Assembly: GCA_052034745.1 (NCBI GenBank)
Contig: JBPOIF010000009.1
Coordinates: 1 to 49,844 of the forward strand
Length of the DNA: 49,844 nucleotides
Direction: 5' to 3'
From: UBA4124 sp052034745
Lineage (GTDB): Bacteria > Patescibacteriota > Minisyncoccia > Phycocordibacterales > UBA9973
Every line of letters begins with the position of its first letter. Position 1 is the stretch's first letter. The position numbers were made by a program, and so were the translations under genes. This document shows, one piece after another, positions 36,988 through 44,857 of the stretch. Under the pieces are notes generated by a model. It was not told the DNA's origin. It saw nothing but the letters and a program-made list of their open reading frames with translations, and did no database searches.

Positions 36988-37368
36988 ATGCGTATCTCAG
37001 GTATTACTATCCCAGAAAAGAAACAGCTCGCCATTGGTCTGACCACGCTCTACGGCGTCGGCTATACGACCGCTCGCAAAGTACTCGAGGAGGCAAAGGT
37101 AGACCCATCTCTCAAACCTTCAGATCTCACTGTTGAACAAGAAAACGCAGTTCGAAAATTGCTCGAAGCAAAAAACATCGAAGGAAACCTCAAGCGAGAA
37201 GTCTCTGGAAACATCAAACGTCTCAAGGATATCAAATGCTACCGTGGCACTCGTCACATGAAGCGTCTCCCTGTTAATGGACAGCGAACAAAGACCAACT
37301 CTCGTACTGTTCGAGGAAACGTTCGAAACACAATGGGAAGTGGACGTCGTAAGGAAAGTAAGACATAA
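36988..37368 (+). CDS. rpsM: Small ribosomal subunit protein uS13
   Basis: 126 aa. MRISGITIPEKKQLAIGLTT, YGVGYTTARKVL (helix-hairpin-helix) and the C-terminal CYRGTRHMKRLPVNGQRTKT with NSRTVRG are the uS13 marks. Complete. It contacts 16S rRNA in the head and the P-site tRNA through its tail. Six bases after rpmJ. Confidence 0.97.
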   Translation: MRISGITIPEKKQLAIGLTTLYGVGYTTARKVLEEAKVDPSLKPSDLTVEQENAVRKLLEAKNIEGNLKREVSGNIKRLKDIKCYRGTRHMKRLPVNGQRTKTNSRTVRGNVRNTMGSGRRKESKT

Positions 37369-37386
37369 CAATTTAGATATTACGCT

Positions 37387-37821
37387 ATGGGAAAAAAACG
37401 AATCGCAACTCAAGAGGGACAATTGGTAGACGCTGACAAACGAGCACGCGCTCTTTCACGCACCGCAAAGAAAAAGATCACAACAGTGATACTTGCCATT
37501 GAAGCTACCTTTAACAACACCAAGGCAGTGGTGAGTGATACGAAAGGAAATGTACTCTTTTGGTCTTCAAGTGGTTCACTTGGCTTCAAAGGAGCAAAAA
37601 AGGGGACTCCTTTTGCAGCATCAAAAGTAGGTGAGGTTCTCGCCGAAAAGTCTACCGCTGCTGGTATCAAGGAGGTAAAAGTAGTGGTCAAAGGAGTAGG
37701 AAGTGGTCGCGAACCACTCATCCGAGCCTTTGTTGCAACAGGGATAGAACTTTTGTCGGTAAAAGATCAAACCCCAGTGCCTCACAATGGTCCAAAAGCT
37801 AAGAAACCTCGTCGAGTATAA
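37387..37821 (+). CDS. rpsK: Small ribosomal subunit protein uS11
   Basis: 144 aa. The core has AIEATFNNTKAVVSDTKGNV and LGFKGAKKGTPFAASKVGEV, and ends VKDQTPVPHNGPKAKKPRRV, all diagnostic for uS11. About 25 N-terminal residues precede the core as an extension. It forms part of the mRNA exit platform. Confidence 0.97.
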   Translation: MGKKRIATQEGQLVDADKRARALSRTAKKKITTVILAIEATFNNTKAVVSDTKGNVLFWSSSGSLGFKGAKKGTPFAASKVGEVLAEKSTAAGIKEVKVVVKGVGSGREPLIRAFVATGIELLSVKDQTPVPHNGPKAKKPRRV

Positions 37822-37833
37822 TCAAAAATTTTT

Positions 37834-38442
37834 ATGAAAATCGGAGCAAAATACAAAATCTGTCGTCGCCTTGGTCCTGGAGTATACGAAAAGTGCCAGA
37901 CCCAAAAATTCGTACTTTCTGAGTCAAAGAAGGTAAAAGGCAAAAAGGGCGGTCGCCCAAAGGCTCTTTCTGACTACGGTCGTCAATTGATCGAAAAACA
38001 AAAAGTTCGTGTCTCATATGGTCTTTCTGAGAAGCAGCTTGGAAATTATGTTGAAAAGGCAATGAACACAAAAGGGATGCCAGTGATCGACAAGCTTGGA
38101 CAGTTGCTCGAAACTCGACTCGACAACGTCGTCTATCGACTTGGATTTGCAGGCACACGCCGCTTCGCGAGACAACTTGTTTCTCATGGACACTTCACAG
38201 TGAACGGCAAAAAGATGACTATCCCTTCGTACGCAGTGCGCGTAGGAGATATCGTTTCTGTGAGAGAAGGCAGTCGCAAGAGCCCTATCTTTGCTGAATT
38301 TGATAAAAAAGTGAAGAACTACACGTGGCCAAACTGGCTCAAACTTGTTCCTGAATCATTGCAGGGAGAAGTGAAGGCAATGCCAAAAAATGACGAGCAG
38401 TTCCTTCAGTTTGATACGGTGCTTGAGTTCTATAGCCGATAA
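37834..38442 (+). CDS. rpsD: Small ribosomal subunit protein uS4
   Basis: 202 aa. The S4 domain reads RLDNVVYRLGFAGTRRFARQ and SHGHFTVNGKKMTIPSYAVR. Only two Cys occur near the N-terminus (C10, C21), so it is the zinc-free form. It nucleates 30S assembly. Twelve bases after rpsK. Confidence 0.97.
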   Translation: MKIGAKYKICRRLGPGVYEKCQTQKFVLSESKKVKGKKGGRPKALSDYGRQLIEKQKVRVSYGLSEKQLGNYVEKAMNTKGMPVIDKLGQLLETRLDNVVYRLGFAGTRRFARQLVSHGHFTVNGKKMTIPSYAVRVGDIVSVREGSRKSPIFAEFDKKVKNYTWPNWLKLVPESLQGEVKAMPKNDEQFLQFDTVLEFYSR

Positions 38443-38456
38443 AATAGGACACGAGT

Positions 38457-38485
38457 TTGTAAAAATTACAAATTAATTGTATAAT
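38457..38485 (+). promoter_or_regulatory. Internal promoter before rpoA
   Basis: TTGTAA 38457-38462, 17-base spacer, TATAAT 38480-38485; the ATG of rpoA is ten bases past the -10. Confidence 0.65.
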
Positions 38486-38494
38486 CGACCCACT

Positions 38495-39499
38495 ATGAGC
38501 GAACAAAAAATCATTCTTCCATCAAAACCACGAGCTACTCTTGAAGAGGACAACAAGGGCGTCTTTGAAATAGACGGTCTCGTTCCAGGATACGGCTATA
38601 CGCTCGGCAACTCTCTTCGCCGAATCATACTCTCATCTCTCCCTGGTGCTGCGGTTACCGCCATCAAAATCGAGGGTGTCAGTCATGAATTTTCAACAAT
38701 CGAGGGTGTCAAAGAGGATGTCATCACCCTCATCTTGAACCTCAAAAACGTTCGCTTTGAACTCGCTACTGACGAGCCACAAAAAGTAACTATTTCTCTC
38801 AAAGGTCCAAAAGTAGTGACTGCACAAGATATCACTCCAAATGGACAAGTAACGATTGCAAACCCAGACCAGCATATTTGTGAAATAACTGGCAAGATAT
38901 CACTTGATATCGAACTTACTATCGAACGAGGTCTCGGCTTTGTCTCTCGTGATGCTCATCACAAGCAAAAGGCTGATATCGGCACTATCTTTCTCGATGC
39001 GATCTTTTCTCCTATTCGTCGCGTGAGCTACGATGTTGAAGAGATGCGTGTTGGTGACAAGACCAACTTCAATCGTCTCCGTATGACGATTGAGACAGAT
39101 GGTACTATTTCTCCTCGTGAGGCGCTTGAGCGATCAGTACACACGATGATCGATCAGCTTGCTGCTATTGTTTCTGTAGATACCGAAACAGTGATTGCTG
39201 AAGTACAAACTCGCATGACTGCTCACAAGATGGTTGCTCCATCAGTAGCATCACACGAAGAAGAGGTTGTCGACGGAGATGCCGGTGTCGATGTTACCGA
39301 TGTTATGAAGAACCGTATCGACGGAATCGGCCTCTCTACTCGCACCCTGAACGCACTCTCAGCTGCAAATATCCGCACTGTCGGAGGAATCGCTCGAAAG
39401 CGCGCTGAAGACCTCCTTGAGATCGAAGGGATCGGAGACAAGGGGATCACTGAGATCAAAGACGCCCTCGGACAATTCGGCTTGTCTTTGAAGGAATAA
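38495..39499 (+). CDS. rpoA: RNA polymerase alpha subunit
   Basis: 334 aa. The N-terminal dimerisation domain has GYGYTLGNSLRRIILSSLPG (residues about 33-52), then VKEDVITLILNLKNV and the insert with RGLGFVSRDAH. The C-terminal domain (about residues 270-334), IDGIGLSTRTLNALSAANI and EDLLEIEGIGDKGITEIKDA, contacts upstream DNA and activators. ATG 38495 is chosen because an earlier in-frame ATG at 38477 precedes the -10 element. Confidence 0.97.
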   Translation: MSEQKIILPSKPRATLEEDNKGVFEIDGLVPGYGYTLGNSLRRIILSSLPGAAVTAIKIEGVSHEFSTIEGVKEDVITLILNLKNVRFELATDEPQKVTISLKGPKVVTAQDITPNGQVTIANPDQHICEITGKISLDIELTIERGLGFVSRDAHHKQKADIGTIFLDAIFSPIRRVSYDVEEMRVGDKTNFNRLRMTIETDGTISPREALERSVHTMIDQLAAIVSVDTETVIAEVQTRMTAHKMVAPSVASHEEEVVDGDAGVDVTDVMKNRIDGIGLSTRTLNALSAANIRTVGGIARKRAEDLLEIEGIGDKGITEIKDALGQFGLSLKE

Positions 39500-39532
39500 T
39501 CCTGTATAACTGTTTGACCGAGAAAAATTACC

Positions 39533-39886
39533 ATGCGACACCATAACGCCAACAGAACATTTGGAAGATCAAAAAATCAACGAGCAGCGCTCTTGAAGGG
39601 TCTTGTCACATCTCTCGTATCAAACGAGCGTATTGAGACTACCGAAGCGAAAGCAAAGGAACTCCGCCCTGCAATCGAAAAGATGGTGACTCGTGCAAAA
39701 AATCCTACACTTGCAAACAAGCGCCACCTCCTCGCAGGTCTCTACAACAATGAGACAGCAGTCAAGAAGCTCGTCGAAGCGATTGCTCCACGATACATGG
39801 AGCGTGCCGGTGGATATACTCGAATCACCAAACTTGTCCCACGAAAAGGTGATGGAAGCAAGATGGCTGTTATAGAATTTGTATAA
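39533..39886 (+). CDS. rplQ: Large ribosomal subunit protein bL17
   Basis: 117 aa. MRHHNANRTFGRSKNQRAAL, LVTSLVSNERIETTEAKAKE and ERAGGYTRITKLVPRKGDGS are the bL17 signatures. Normal length. Sits at the peptide exit region of the 50S subunit. Confidence 0.97.
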   Translation: MRHHNANRTFGRSKNQRAALLKGLVTSLVSNERIETTEAKAKELRPAIEKMVTRAKNPTLANKRHLLAGLYNNETAVKKLVEAIAPRYMERAGGYTRITKLVPRKGDGSKMAVIEFV

Positions 39887-39891
39887 ACGAT

Positions 39892-40236
39892 ATGAACTAC
39901 ACGATTGATGCAACAAATAAATCATTGGGACGACTCGCAAGTGAAGTAGCTGCAAAGCTTATGGGAAAAGACTCAGCTTCATTTGTTCGAAACCAAGTTT
40001 CTGAGAACACCGTCACTGTCACCAATGCCTCAAAACTCAAGGTGGACCCACGCAAGCTTGAAATGAAAGGCTACGTCTCATACTCTGGGTATCCAGGTGG
40101 TATGAAGCGAGAAACGATGGCAAAGGTTGCCACCACCAAAGGCTACAGCGCAATCGTCGAGCGTGCAGTCAAAGGCATGCTTCCTGACAACAAGCTCAAG
40201 AAAAGCTTTCTGAAGCACCTTACCGTAACCGAATAA
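39892..40236 (+). CDS. rplM: Large ribosomal subunit protein uL13, short
   Basis: 114 aa against about 142 in E. coli. Starts NYTIDATNKSLGRLASEVAA, then HS/GYVSYSGYPGGMKRETMAK and VERAVKGMLPDNKLKK match uL13. The missing residues are in the first third and the C-terminal tail. Six bases separate it from rplQ and rpsI. Confidence 0.94.
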   Translation: MNYTIDATNKSLGRLASEVAAKLMGKDSASFVRNQVSENTVTVTNASKLKVDPRKLEMKGYVSYSGYPGGMKRETMAKVATTKGYSAIVERAVKGMLPDNKLKKSFLKHLTVTE

Positions 40237-40241
40237 TTTTT

Positions 40242-40649
40242 ATGACGACAGAAAAAACAAAACACTATATCGAAACCATCGGCCGACGAAAGACTGCAAC
40301 AGCTCGTGTTCGTCTCACTCCTGCAACCAAGCAAGCATTTGTTATCAACGACAAAGATCTCGCGACCTATTTTGGTACTGAAGAGCTCCAAAAGATCGTC
40401 ACTGATCCATTTGCGAAACTCGAAGGAGGCACGCACTACAGTGTCTCAGTGAAAGTTGTTGGTGGAGGGATCCACTCACAAGCCGAGGCAGTACGCCACG
40501 GTATCTCACGAGGCCTCGTAAAGGAAAACGAAGAAACCAAGCCAAAGCTCAAGCAGGCAGGATTTCTCAAGCGTGACCCTCGTGCAAAAGAGCGCCGAAA
40601 ATTCGGTCTCAAAAAAGCCCGCAAGGCACCTCAGTGGTCAAAACGTTAG
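40242..40649 (+). CDS. rpsI: Small ribosomal subunit protein uS9
   Basis: 135 aa. YIETIGRRKTATARVRL at the start, GGGIHSQAEAVRHGISRGL in the middle, and the C-terminal KARKAPQWSKR whose last Arg reaches the P-site tRNA. Complete. Last gene of the operon, closed by a terminator. Confidence 0.97.
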   Translation: MTTEKTKHYIETIGRRKTATARVRLTPATKQAFVINDKDLATYFGTEELQKIVTDPFAKLEGGTHYSVSVKVVGGGIHSQAEAVRHGISRGLVKENEETKPKLKQAGFLKRDPRAKERRKFGLKKARKAPQWSKR

Positions 40650-40653
40650 TAAT

Positions 40654-40690
40654 AAAACAAAACTCCATTCAAAAGATGGAGTTTTGTTTT
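40654..40690 (+). terminator. Terminator of the infA-rpsI operon
   Basis: AAAACAAAACTCCAT/ATGGAGTTTTGTTTT, a 15-base-pair stem. Confidence 0.92.
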
Positions 40691-40693
40691 ACA

Positions 40694-40721
40694 TTGACTT
40701 TCATTTTATCTACTATAAAGT
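40694..40721 (+). promoter_or_regulatory. Promoter of the 40739 gene
   Basis: TTGACT 40694-40699, 16-base spacer, TAAAGT 40716-40721. Confidence 0.6.
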
Positions 40722-40738
40722 GAGAGAAAACATTAAAA

Positions 40739-41017
40739 ATGGAAACGGAGTACTTTTTCTTAATCTTTTTGATATTTTGGATAGTTATTCTTTTTTTTGC
40801 TTTGAGAAAATATCATAGTTACAAGTATTGTCATGAGTGTAAGAGAAAAACATTACATGAAGTGATAGATGCGGATGATAGATGGCGTGGACCAGGGCAA
40901 AAGCTAAAAAGACATGAGAATCTCAGATGCATGAGGTATAAAAAACACCCAGGCTATCGTCCGACTATTTCTGATGACAGATTTAAACCACCAGAAAAAC
41001 ACTGGCCTCTTATTTAA
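40739..41017 (+). CDS. Small membrane protein, 92 aa
   Basis: One N-terminal membrane helix, FFLIFLIFWIVILFFAL (about residues 6-22), then a cytosolic basic part with a CHEC pair (YCHECKRKTLHEV) and another Cys (RCMRYKKHPGYRP). The Cys and His may bind zinc. Not recognised. Own promoter and terminator. Confidence 0.65.
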   Translation: METEYFFLIFLIFWIVILFFALRKYHSYKYCHECKRKTLHEVIDADDRWRGPGQKLKRHENLRCMRYKKHPGYRPTISDDRFKPPEKHWPLI

Positions 41018-41021
41018 CGAT

Positions 41022-41044
41022 AAGCCCTCTGCGAGGGCTTTTTT
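41022..41044 (+). terminator. Rho-independent terminator
   Basis: AAGCCCTC/GAGGGCTT with TGC loop, then T6. Confidence 0.88.
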
Positions 41045-41060
41045 GTTTGTCATTTTTCTG

Positions 41061-41066
41061 TATAAT
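41061..41066 (+). promoter_or_regulatory. -10 element of grpE
   Basis: Perfect TATAAT nine bases before the ATG; leader of about two bases. Confidence 0.65.
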
Positions 41067-41074
41067 AACCGCGT

Positions 41075-41644
41075 ATGAAAGACGAAGATATTACTATTGA
41101 AAATGAAGGGGAAGATGTTGTCTTCGAAGAGTCTACCGAAGAGGGAGAGGCTCTCTCTGGTGGAGCAAAGATAAAGAAGCTTCAGGATCGCATCAAAGAG
41201 CTCGAAAAGGAAAAGCAGGAGTATCTCGACGGCTGGCAGCGCGCTCGTGCTGATTATGCCAACCTGCAAAAGATTACCGAAGATGACAAAAAAAGGTTCA
41301 AGGAGATGTTCGCAGAATCTTTTGTCTCTGACCTCATTCCTGTTGTTGATAGTTTCCTCATGGCGATGAGTAACAAAGAGGCTTGGGAAAAAGTTGACCC
41401 TGCATGGCGCACTGGTGTGGAATACATTTACAACCAGCTCATGAGCGCGCTCGATGCCCACAAGCTCGCACTTTTTGGTGAGGTAGGGGAAGGATTTGAT
41501 CCTGTACAACATGAAGCAGTCTCAGAAGAAGTTACCGATGATGCTTCAAAAGATCACACAATCGCAAAGGTTATCCAAAAAGGCTTTCTCCTCAATGGAA
41601 GCATCCTCCGTGCCGCAAGAGTGGTGGTGTACGCAAAGAACTAG
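41075..41644 (+). CDS. grpE: Nucleotide exchange factor GrpE
   Basis: 189 aa. An acidic N-terminal tail is followed by the long dimerisation helix (IKKLQDRIKELEKEKQEYLD and GWQRARADYANLQK) and the beta domain (GFDPVQHEAVSEE, then VIQKGFLLNGSILRAARVVV). It releases ADP from DnaK. dnaK follows about 1 kb downstream, separated by a small gene and a divergent regulator. Confidence 0.93.
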   Translation: MKDEDITIENEGEDVVFEESTEEGEALSGGAKIKKLQDRIKELEKEKQEYLDGWQRARADYANLQKITEDDKKRFKEMFAESFVSDLIPVVDSFLMAMSNKEAWEKVDPAWRTGVEYIYNQLMSALDAHKLALFGEVGEGFDPVQHEAVSEEVTDDASKDHTIAKVIQKGFLLNGSILRAARVVVYAKN

Positions 41645-41673
41645 TTGACCTGAAGAGAGATGGCGAGTAGGAT
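41645..41673 (+). promoter_or_regulatory. Promoter of the 41691 gene
   Basis: TTGACC 41645-41650, 17-base spacer, TAGGAT 41668-41673; same -10 type as the units near 1412-3008. Confidence 0.7.
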
Positions 41674-41690
41674 GTTAAAAACTTCTTACT

Positions 41691-41951
41691 ATGACAGTAA
41701 AAATTCTTGGAGAAGAGCGCGCAAATCCTGAGTCAATTGAAAAAGCGAAGTGCTATAAAAGCAGGATAGAAAAAGAGTTTTCTTGCCTTTCAAATAAGTT
41801 CTGGGAATTCTGGAAGGAGGTTGAGAAAGATTTTCCTGAGAGTTGGGTGCCAGGAAGAGGAAAAGTAGACGTATTGATTTGCGTTCCAACCGCTGTTAAT
41901 GTTTGTTCTCCAGAGGCAATCCAATTTGCTCTTCGGTCTTTGAAAGACTGA
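41691..41951 (+). CDS. Hypothetical protein, 86 aa
   Basis: Not recognised. Opens MTVKILGEERANPESIEKAK, has a Trp/Lys-rich helix (FWEFWKEVEKDFPESW) and ends VCSPEAIQFALRSLKD. Soluble. Own promoter at 41645-41673 and terminator at 41960-41994, so it is expressed independently of grpE. Confidence 0.6.
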   Translation: MTVKILGEERANPESIEKAKCYKSRIEKEFSCLSNKFWEFWKEVEKDFPESWVPGRGKVDVLICVPTAVNVCSPEAIQFALRSLKD

Positions 41952-41959
41952 AGATGTTA

Positions 41960-41994
41960 AAAAATCGAACGGTACACACTGTTCGATTTTTTTT
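41960..41994. terminator. Bidirectional terminator
   Basis: AAAAATCGAAC/GTTCGATTTTT; A and T runs on either side serve the plus gene at 41691 and the minus gene at 41993. Confidence 0.85.
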
Positions 41995-42517
41995 ATTTCA
42001 TCAATGCAAAGAAAGCTTGTTCAGTTTCGGGGTCTATTTTGTCAGTCACAACGATCATGAGTTCTGTACTGAGGTCAAAATCTTTTTTGATGTTTGCAAA
42101 GAGGTGTTCATAGGGGAGCGGGGAGATCCAGACGCTATTTTTGAGGCACACAAACCCTGCTTTTTTGAGGAGATATCTGAGTGCGTCGCGCTCGTCTTTT
42201 CGAGATTCTGGCAAATCGAGGAGGACCATTCGCCATTTCCCATCCCAACTGTTCACCAGGGAGCTATTGGCTTCGAGGAGGTGACTTCTCGCCTTTACGC
42301 GCCCCGACTTGGTGAGGCGGGCGTATTGCTGTCTGCCGGAGGACGCCTGTTCTATGAGTCCTGCTTCGACAAGTCCCTTTATTGAGCGAGAAATAGCGTA
42401 TACGGGCTTTTTTGAGGTCTCCGTGGGGGTGAGTCGGGTGACGAGTTCTGGAAGCGCAAAAGCGGGCTTTTCGGTCAATGTTTTCAATATTTTTTTAGAG
42501 TAATCACTTTTTTTCAT
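41993..42517 (-). CDS. PaaX/Cas2-like transcriptional regulator
   Basis: 174 aa from ATG 42517; an ATG 16 codons upstream is less likely. Residues 1-85 form a winged helix (LPELVTRLTPTETSKKPVYA, then LVEAGLIEQASSGRQQYARL). Residues about 92-174 carry WDGKWRMVLLDLPESRKDER and GFVCLKNSVWISPLPYE, the ferredoxin-fold domain shared by PaaX repressors and Cas2. No CRISPR array or cas gene is present, so a regulator is the better reading. It is divergent from dnaK and may repress it or itself. Confidence 0.75.
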   Translation of the reverse strand: MKKSDYSKKILKTLTEKPAFALPELVTRLTPTETSKKPVYAISRSIKGLVEAGLIEQASSGRQQYARLTKSGRVKARSHLLEANSSLVNSWDGKWRMVLLDLPESRKDERDALRYLLKKAGFVCLKNSVWISPLPYEHLFANIKKDFDLSTELMIVVTDKIDPETEQAFFALMK

Positions 42518-42558
42518 ATGGGTTCTATCCCGCAAAGCTCCAAAGGAGCGACGTGGGA

Positions 42559-42587
42559 TTGACATACAAAAATCCTAGCACTATACT
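42559..42587 (+). promoter_or_regulatory. Promoter of dnaK
   Basis: TTGACA 42559-42564, 17-base spacer, TATACT 42582-42587: the closest match to consensus in the window. Confidence 0.85.
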
Positions 42588-42598
42588 CCTGTTTGTAC

Positions 42599-42636
42599 AA
42601 GTATTTCGCGACCGAGAAATTTCTGTAGAAATACTT
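42599..42636 (+). promoter_or_regulatory. Inverted repeat in the dnaK leader
   Basis: AAGTATTTC (42599-42607) pairs perfectly with GAAATACTT (42628-42636); the loop holds the palindrome GAAATTTC (42616-42623), whose halves can also pair with the arms. It is not the CIRCE element. Position just after the transcription start suits an operator or an RNA switch. Confidence 0.55.
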
Positions 42637-42687
42637 AATTTGTTATTGGAAATTGGAATTTTATTATTAACCTAATCTTTTTAAATT

Positions 42688-44568
42688 ATGGGAAAAATCA
42701 TCGGAATTGACCTTGGAACAACAAACTCAGCTGTAGCCATCATCGAAGGTGGTCAACCAAAAATCATAGAAAACATCGAAGGTGCACGAACCACCCCTTC
42801 TATTGTCGCAATCGGCAAAAACGGCGATCGTCTTGCGGGGCTCCTTGCAAAGCGCCAGGCAGTCACCAATCCTCAAAATACTATCTACGGTATCAAGCGC
42901 TTCATGGGTCACAAGTATGATGACCATGGCATGGAAAAAGTCATCAGTCACAGTCCTTTCACCGTGACCAAAGGCCCTGACGGTGGTGTTCTCGTCAAGA
43001 TGTCTGACAAAGAATATCGTCCAGAAGAAATCTCTGCGATGATTTTGCAAAAGATCAAAGCTGATGTAGAGGCAAAGCTTGGGGAAAAAATTACTGAAGC
43101 GATCATCACCGTGCCTGCATATTTCAACGACGCACAACGCAAGGCAACCAAAGATGCGGGAGCAATCGCAGGACTTGATGTGAAGCGTATCATCAACGAA
43201 CCAACCGCAGCTGCTCTTGCTTACGGACTCAATACAAAAAAGGATGAAAAGGTAGTCGTGTATGACTTCGGAGGAGGAACTTTTGACGTCTCAGTCCTTG
43301 AGATCACGAACGATGTTATCGAAGTGAAGTCTACCGACGGAGACTCGCTCATGGGAGGTCGTGATATCGACCAAAAGATTTTGCGATGGATCGCAGATGA
43401 ATTCAAACGAGAGTCCGGTATCGATGTGACCCGCGATCCGCTCGCACTCCAACGTCTCGATGAAGCTGCCGAAAAAGCAAAGATCGAGCTCTCAACGACG
43501 ACCGAAGCCGAAATCAATATTCCGTTTATCACATCAACCGATGCAGGACCACAGCACCTCTTGGTAAAGATGACTCGTGCAAAGCTCGAAGAGATCGCCG
43601 ATGAATTTATTGTTCAGTCGATCGAGATCACCAAGCGCGCACTCGAAGCATCGCCATTTGCGATGAACGAAATCAACGAAGTTATTCTTGTCGGAGGACA
43701 GACTCGTATGCCAAAGATCGTCGAAGAGGTAAAGAAACTCTTTGGTAAGGAACCAAACCGCTCTATCAACCCAGACGAAGTCGTTGCGCTCGGTGCTGCA
43801 GTGCAGGGAGGCGTGCTCCAAGGAGATGTGCGCGATGTGCTCCTCCTCGATGTGATCCCACTTTCTCTCGGTATCGAAACTCTCGGAGGTGTCGCCACCA
43901 AGCTCGTTGAGCGAAACACGACCATCCCTTCATCAAAGACCCAGGTCTTTTCAACCGCAGTCGACAACCAGCCATCAGTGGAGATTCATATCACCCAAGG
44001 TGAGCGCCCTATGGCAGCGGACAACAAATCACTCGGACGATTTGTGCTCGATGGTATCGCGCCAGCACCACGAGGAATGCCACAGATCGAAGTGACCTTT
44101 GATGTCGATGCCAACGGTATCCTCTCAGTCAAAGCAAAAGATAAAGCAACGAACAAAGAGCAATCTATCCGTATCGAAGCATCGTCAGGTCTTTCAAAAG
44201 AAGATATTGAGCGCATGCAAAAGGATGCCGAACTTCATGCAAAAGAAGATGAAGAAAAGAAAGCACTTGTCGATGTCAAAAACACTGCCGACATGATGAT
44301 CTTTTCTGCAGAGAAAGCACTCTCTGAACATGGCGCAAATATTCCTGAAGAGGTCAAAACTGGTGTACAGGCAAAGATAGACGATCTCAAAAAGGCAAAA
44401 GACGGCTCTGACAAAACCGCTATCGACACTGCAACACAAGCACTCTCGCTCGAGATGCAAAAGATCGGTGAACACGTAAACAAGAGCGCTTCACCAGAGC
44501 CAGCACCAGCAGGAGATGCTCCAGAAGCAAAGGACGCGACCGGAGAAGAAAAGGCTGACAATAACTAG
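42688..44568 (+). CDS. dnaK: Chaperone DnaK (Hsp70)
   Basis: 626 aa. Starts GKIIGIDLGTTNSAVAII. Other marks are VPAYFNDAQRKATKDAG, VYDFGGGTFDVSVLEI and ILVGGQTRMPKIVEEVKKLF in the ATPase domain, and the substrate domain with FSTAVDNQPSVEIHI and QGERPMAADNKSLG. The C-terminus is Ala/Glu/Asp-rich. Works with DnaJ (44858) and GrpE (41075). The leader is about 95 bases, unusually long for this window, and holds an inverted repeat. Confidence 0.98.
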   Translation: MGKIIGIDLGTTNSAVAIIEGGQPKIIENIEGARTTPSIVAIGKNGDRLAGLLAKRQAVTNPQNTIYGIKRFMGHKYDDHGMEKVISHSPFTVTKGPDGGVLVKMSDKEYRPEEISAMILQKIKADVEAKLGEKITEAIITVPAYFNDAQRKATKDAGAIAGLDVKRIINEPTAAALAYGLNTKKDEKVVVYDFGGGTFDVSVLEITNDVIEVKSTDGDSLMGGRDIDQKILRWIADEFKRESGIDVTRDPLALQRLDEAAEKAKIELSTTTEAEINIPFITSTDAGPQHLLVKMTRAKLEEIADEFIVQSIEITKRALEASPFAMNEINEVILVGGQTRMPKIVEEVKKLFGKEPNRSINPDEVVALGAAVQGGVLQGDVRDVLLLDVIPLSLGIETLGGVATKLVERNTTIPSSKTQVFSTAVDNQPSVEIHITQGERPMAADNKSLGRFVLDGIAPAPRGMPQIEVTFDVDANGILSVKAKDKATNKEQSIRIEASSGLSKEDIERMQKDAELHAKEDEEKKALVDVKNTADMMIFSAEKALSEHGANIPEEVKTGVQAKIDDLKKAKDGSDKTAIDTATQALSLEMQKIGEHVNKSASPEPAPAGDAPEAKDATGEEKADNN

Positions 44569-44582
44569 TTTTCTGCTATAAT
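44555..44582 (+). promoter_or_regulatory. Promoter of the structured leader unit
   Basis: CTGACA 44555-44560, 16-base spacer, TATAAT 44577-44582, overlapping the end of dnaK. Confidence 0.65.
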
Positions 44583-44588
44583 CACTGT

Positions 44589-44720
44589 CATGAATCCCGT
44601 TAGAGATTGCTCCCGTTGAGCATCTTTCGGGAGGAGATAGTATCAGATCGAAATGGTATATTATTACGAAGACTAATTTATGATACGGATATTGCAAAAT
44701 ATCCTATCTCTAAACGGGAT
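44589..44720 (+). promoter_or_regulatory. Leader RNA with two alternative folds
   Basis: Fold A: a local hairpin 44595-44632 in which CCCG, AGAGA and TGCTC pair with GAGCA, TCTTT and CGGG around a CCGTT loop (bulges at 600-601 and 607). Fold B: 44594-44607 pairs with 44706-44720 (CCCGTTAGAGAT with ATCTCTAAACGGG), covering the A and U of the AUG at 44719. Both use the same bases. A 7-bp hairpin GGATATT/AATATCC (44687-44704) abuts fold B. A 9-codon ORF (MNPVRDCSR) starts at 44590. Confidence 0.6.
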
Positions 44721-44796
44721 GAATAAGAAGAGAAAAGTAGCCGCAAAGAAAAAGGCAAAACGAGAAGGGAAACAAGTCTCTCTCAGACATCGTTAG
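44719..44796 (+). CDS. Small basic protein, 25 aa (38 aa if started upstream)
   Basis: Reads MNKKRKVAAKKKAKREGKQ then VSLRHR. An in-frame ATG at 44680 would add MIRILQNILSLNG. Sixteen of 25 residues are basic. It has its own promoter, structured leader and terminator (44805-44830), all between dnaK and dnaJ, which argues for a real unit. Similar in composition to the 41-aa protein at 22127. Possibly a ribosome- or nucleic-acid-binding peptide; no family is recognised. Confidence 0.5.
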   Translation: MNKKRKVAAKKKAKREGKQVSLRHR

Positions 44797-44804
44797 AAAA
44801 CTTG

Positions 44805-44830
44805 AAAATCCCGCTCGAAGCGGGGTTTTC
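44805..44830 (+). terminator. Rho-independent terminator
   Basis: AAAATCCCGC/GCGGGGTTTT with a short loop, 27 bases before dnaJ. Confidence 0.85.
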
Positions 44831-44857
44831 TTGTGAATCAACTCACAGACAATCTCT

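Noticed and set aside
41993..42517. Cas2 of a CRISPR system
   Set aside because: The protein has an N-terminal winged helix as in PaaX regulators. There is no repeat-spacer array and no cas1 or effector gene in the window.
42588..42687. CIRCE operator upstream of dnaK
   Set aside because: The inverted repeat present is AAGTATTTC/GAAATACTT, not TTAGCACTC/GAGTGCTAA.
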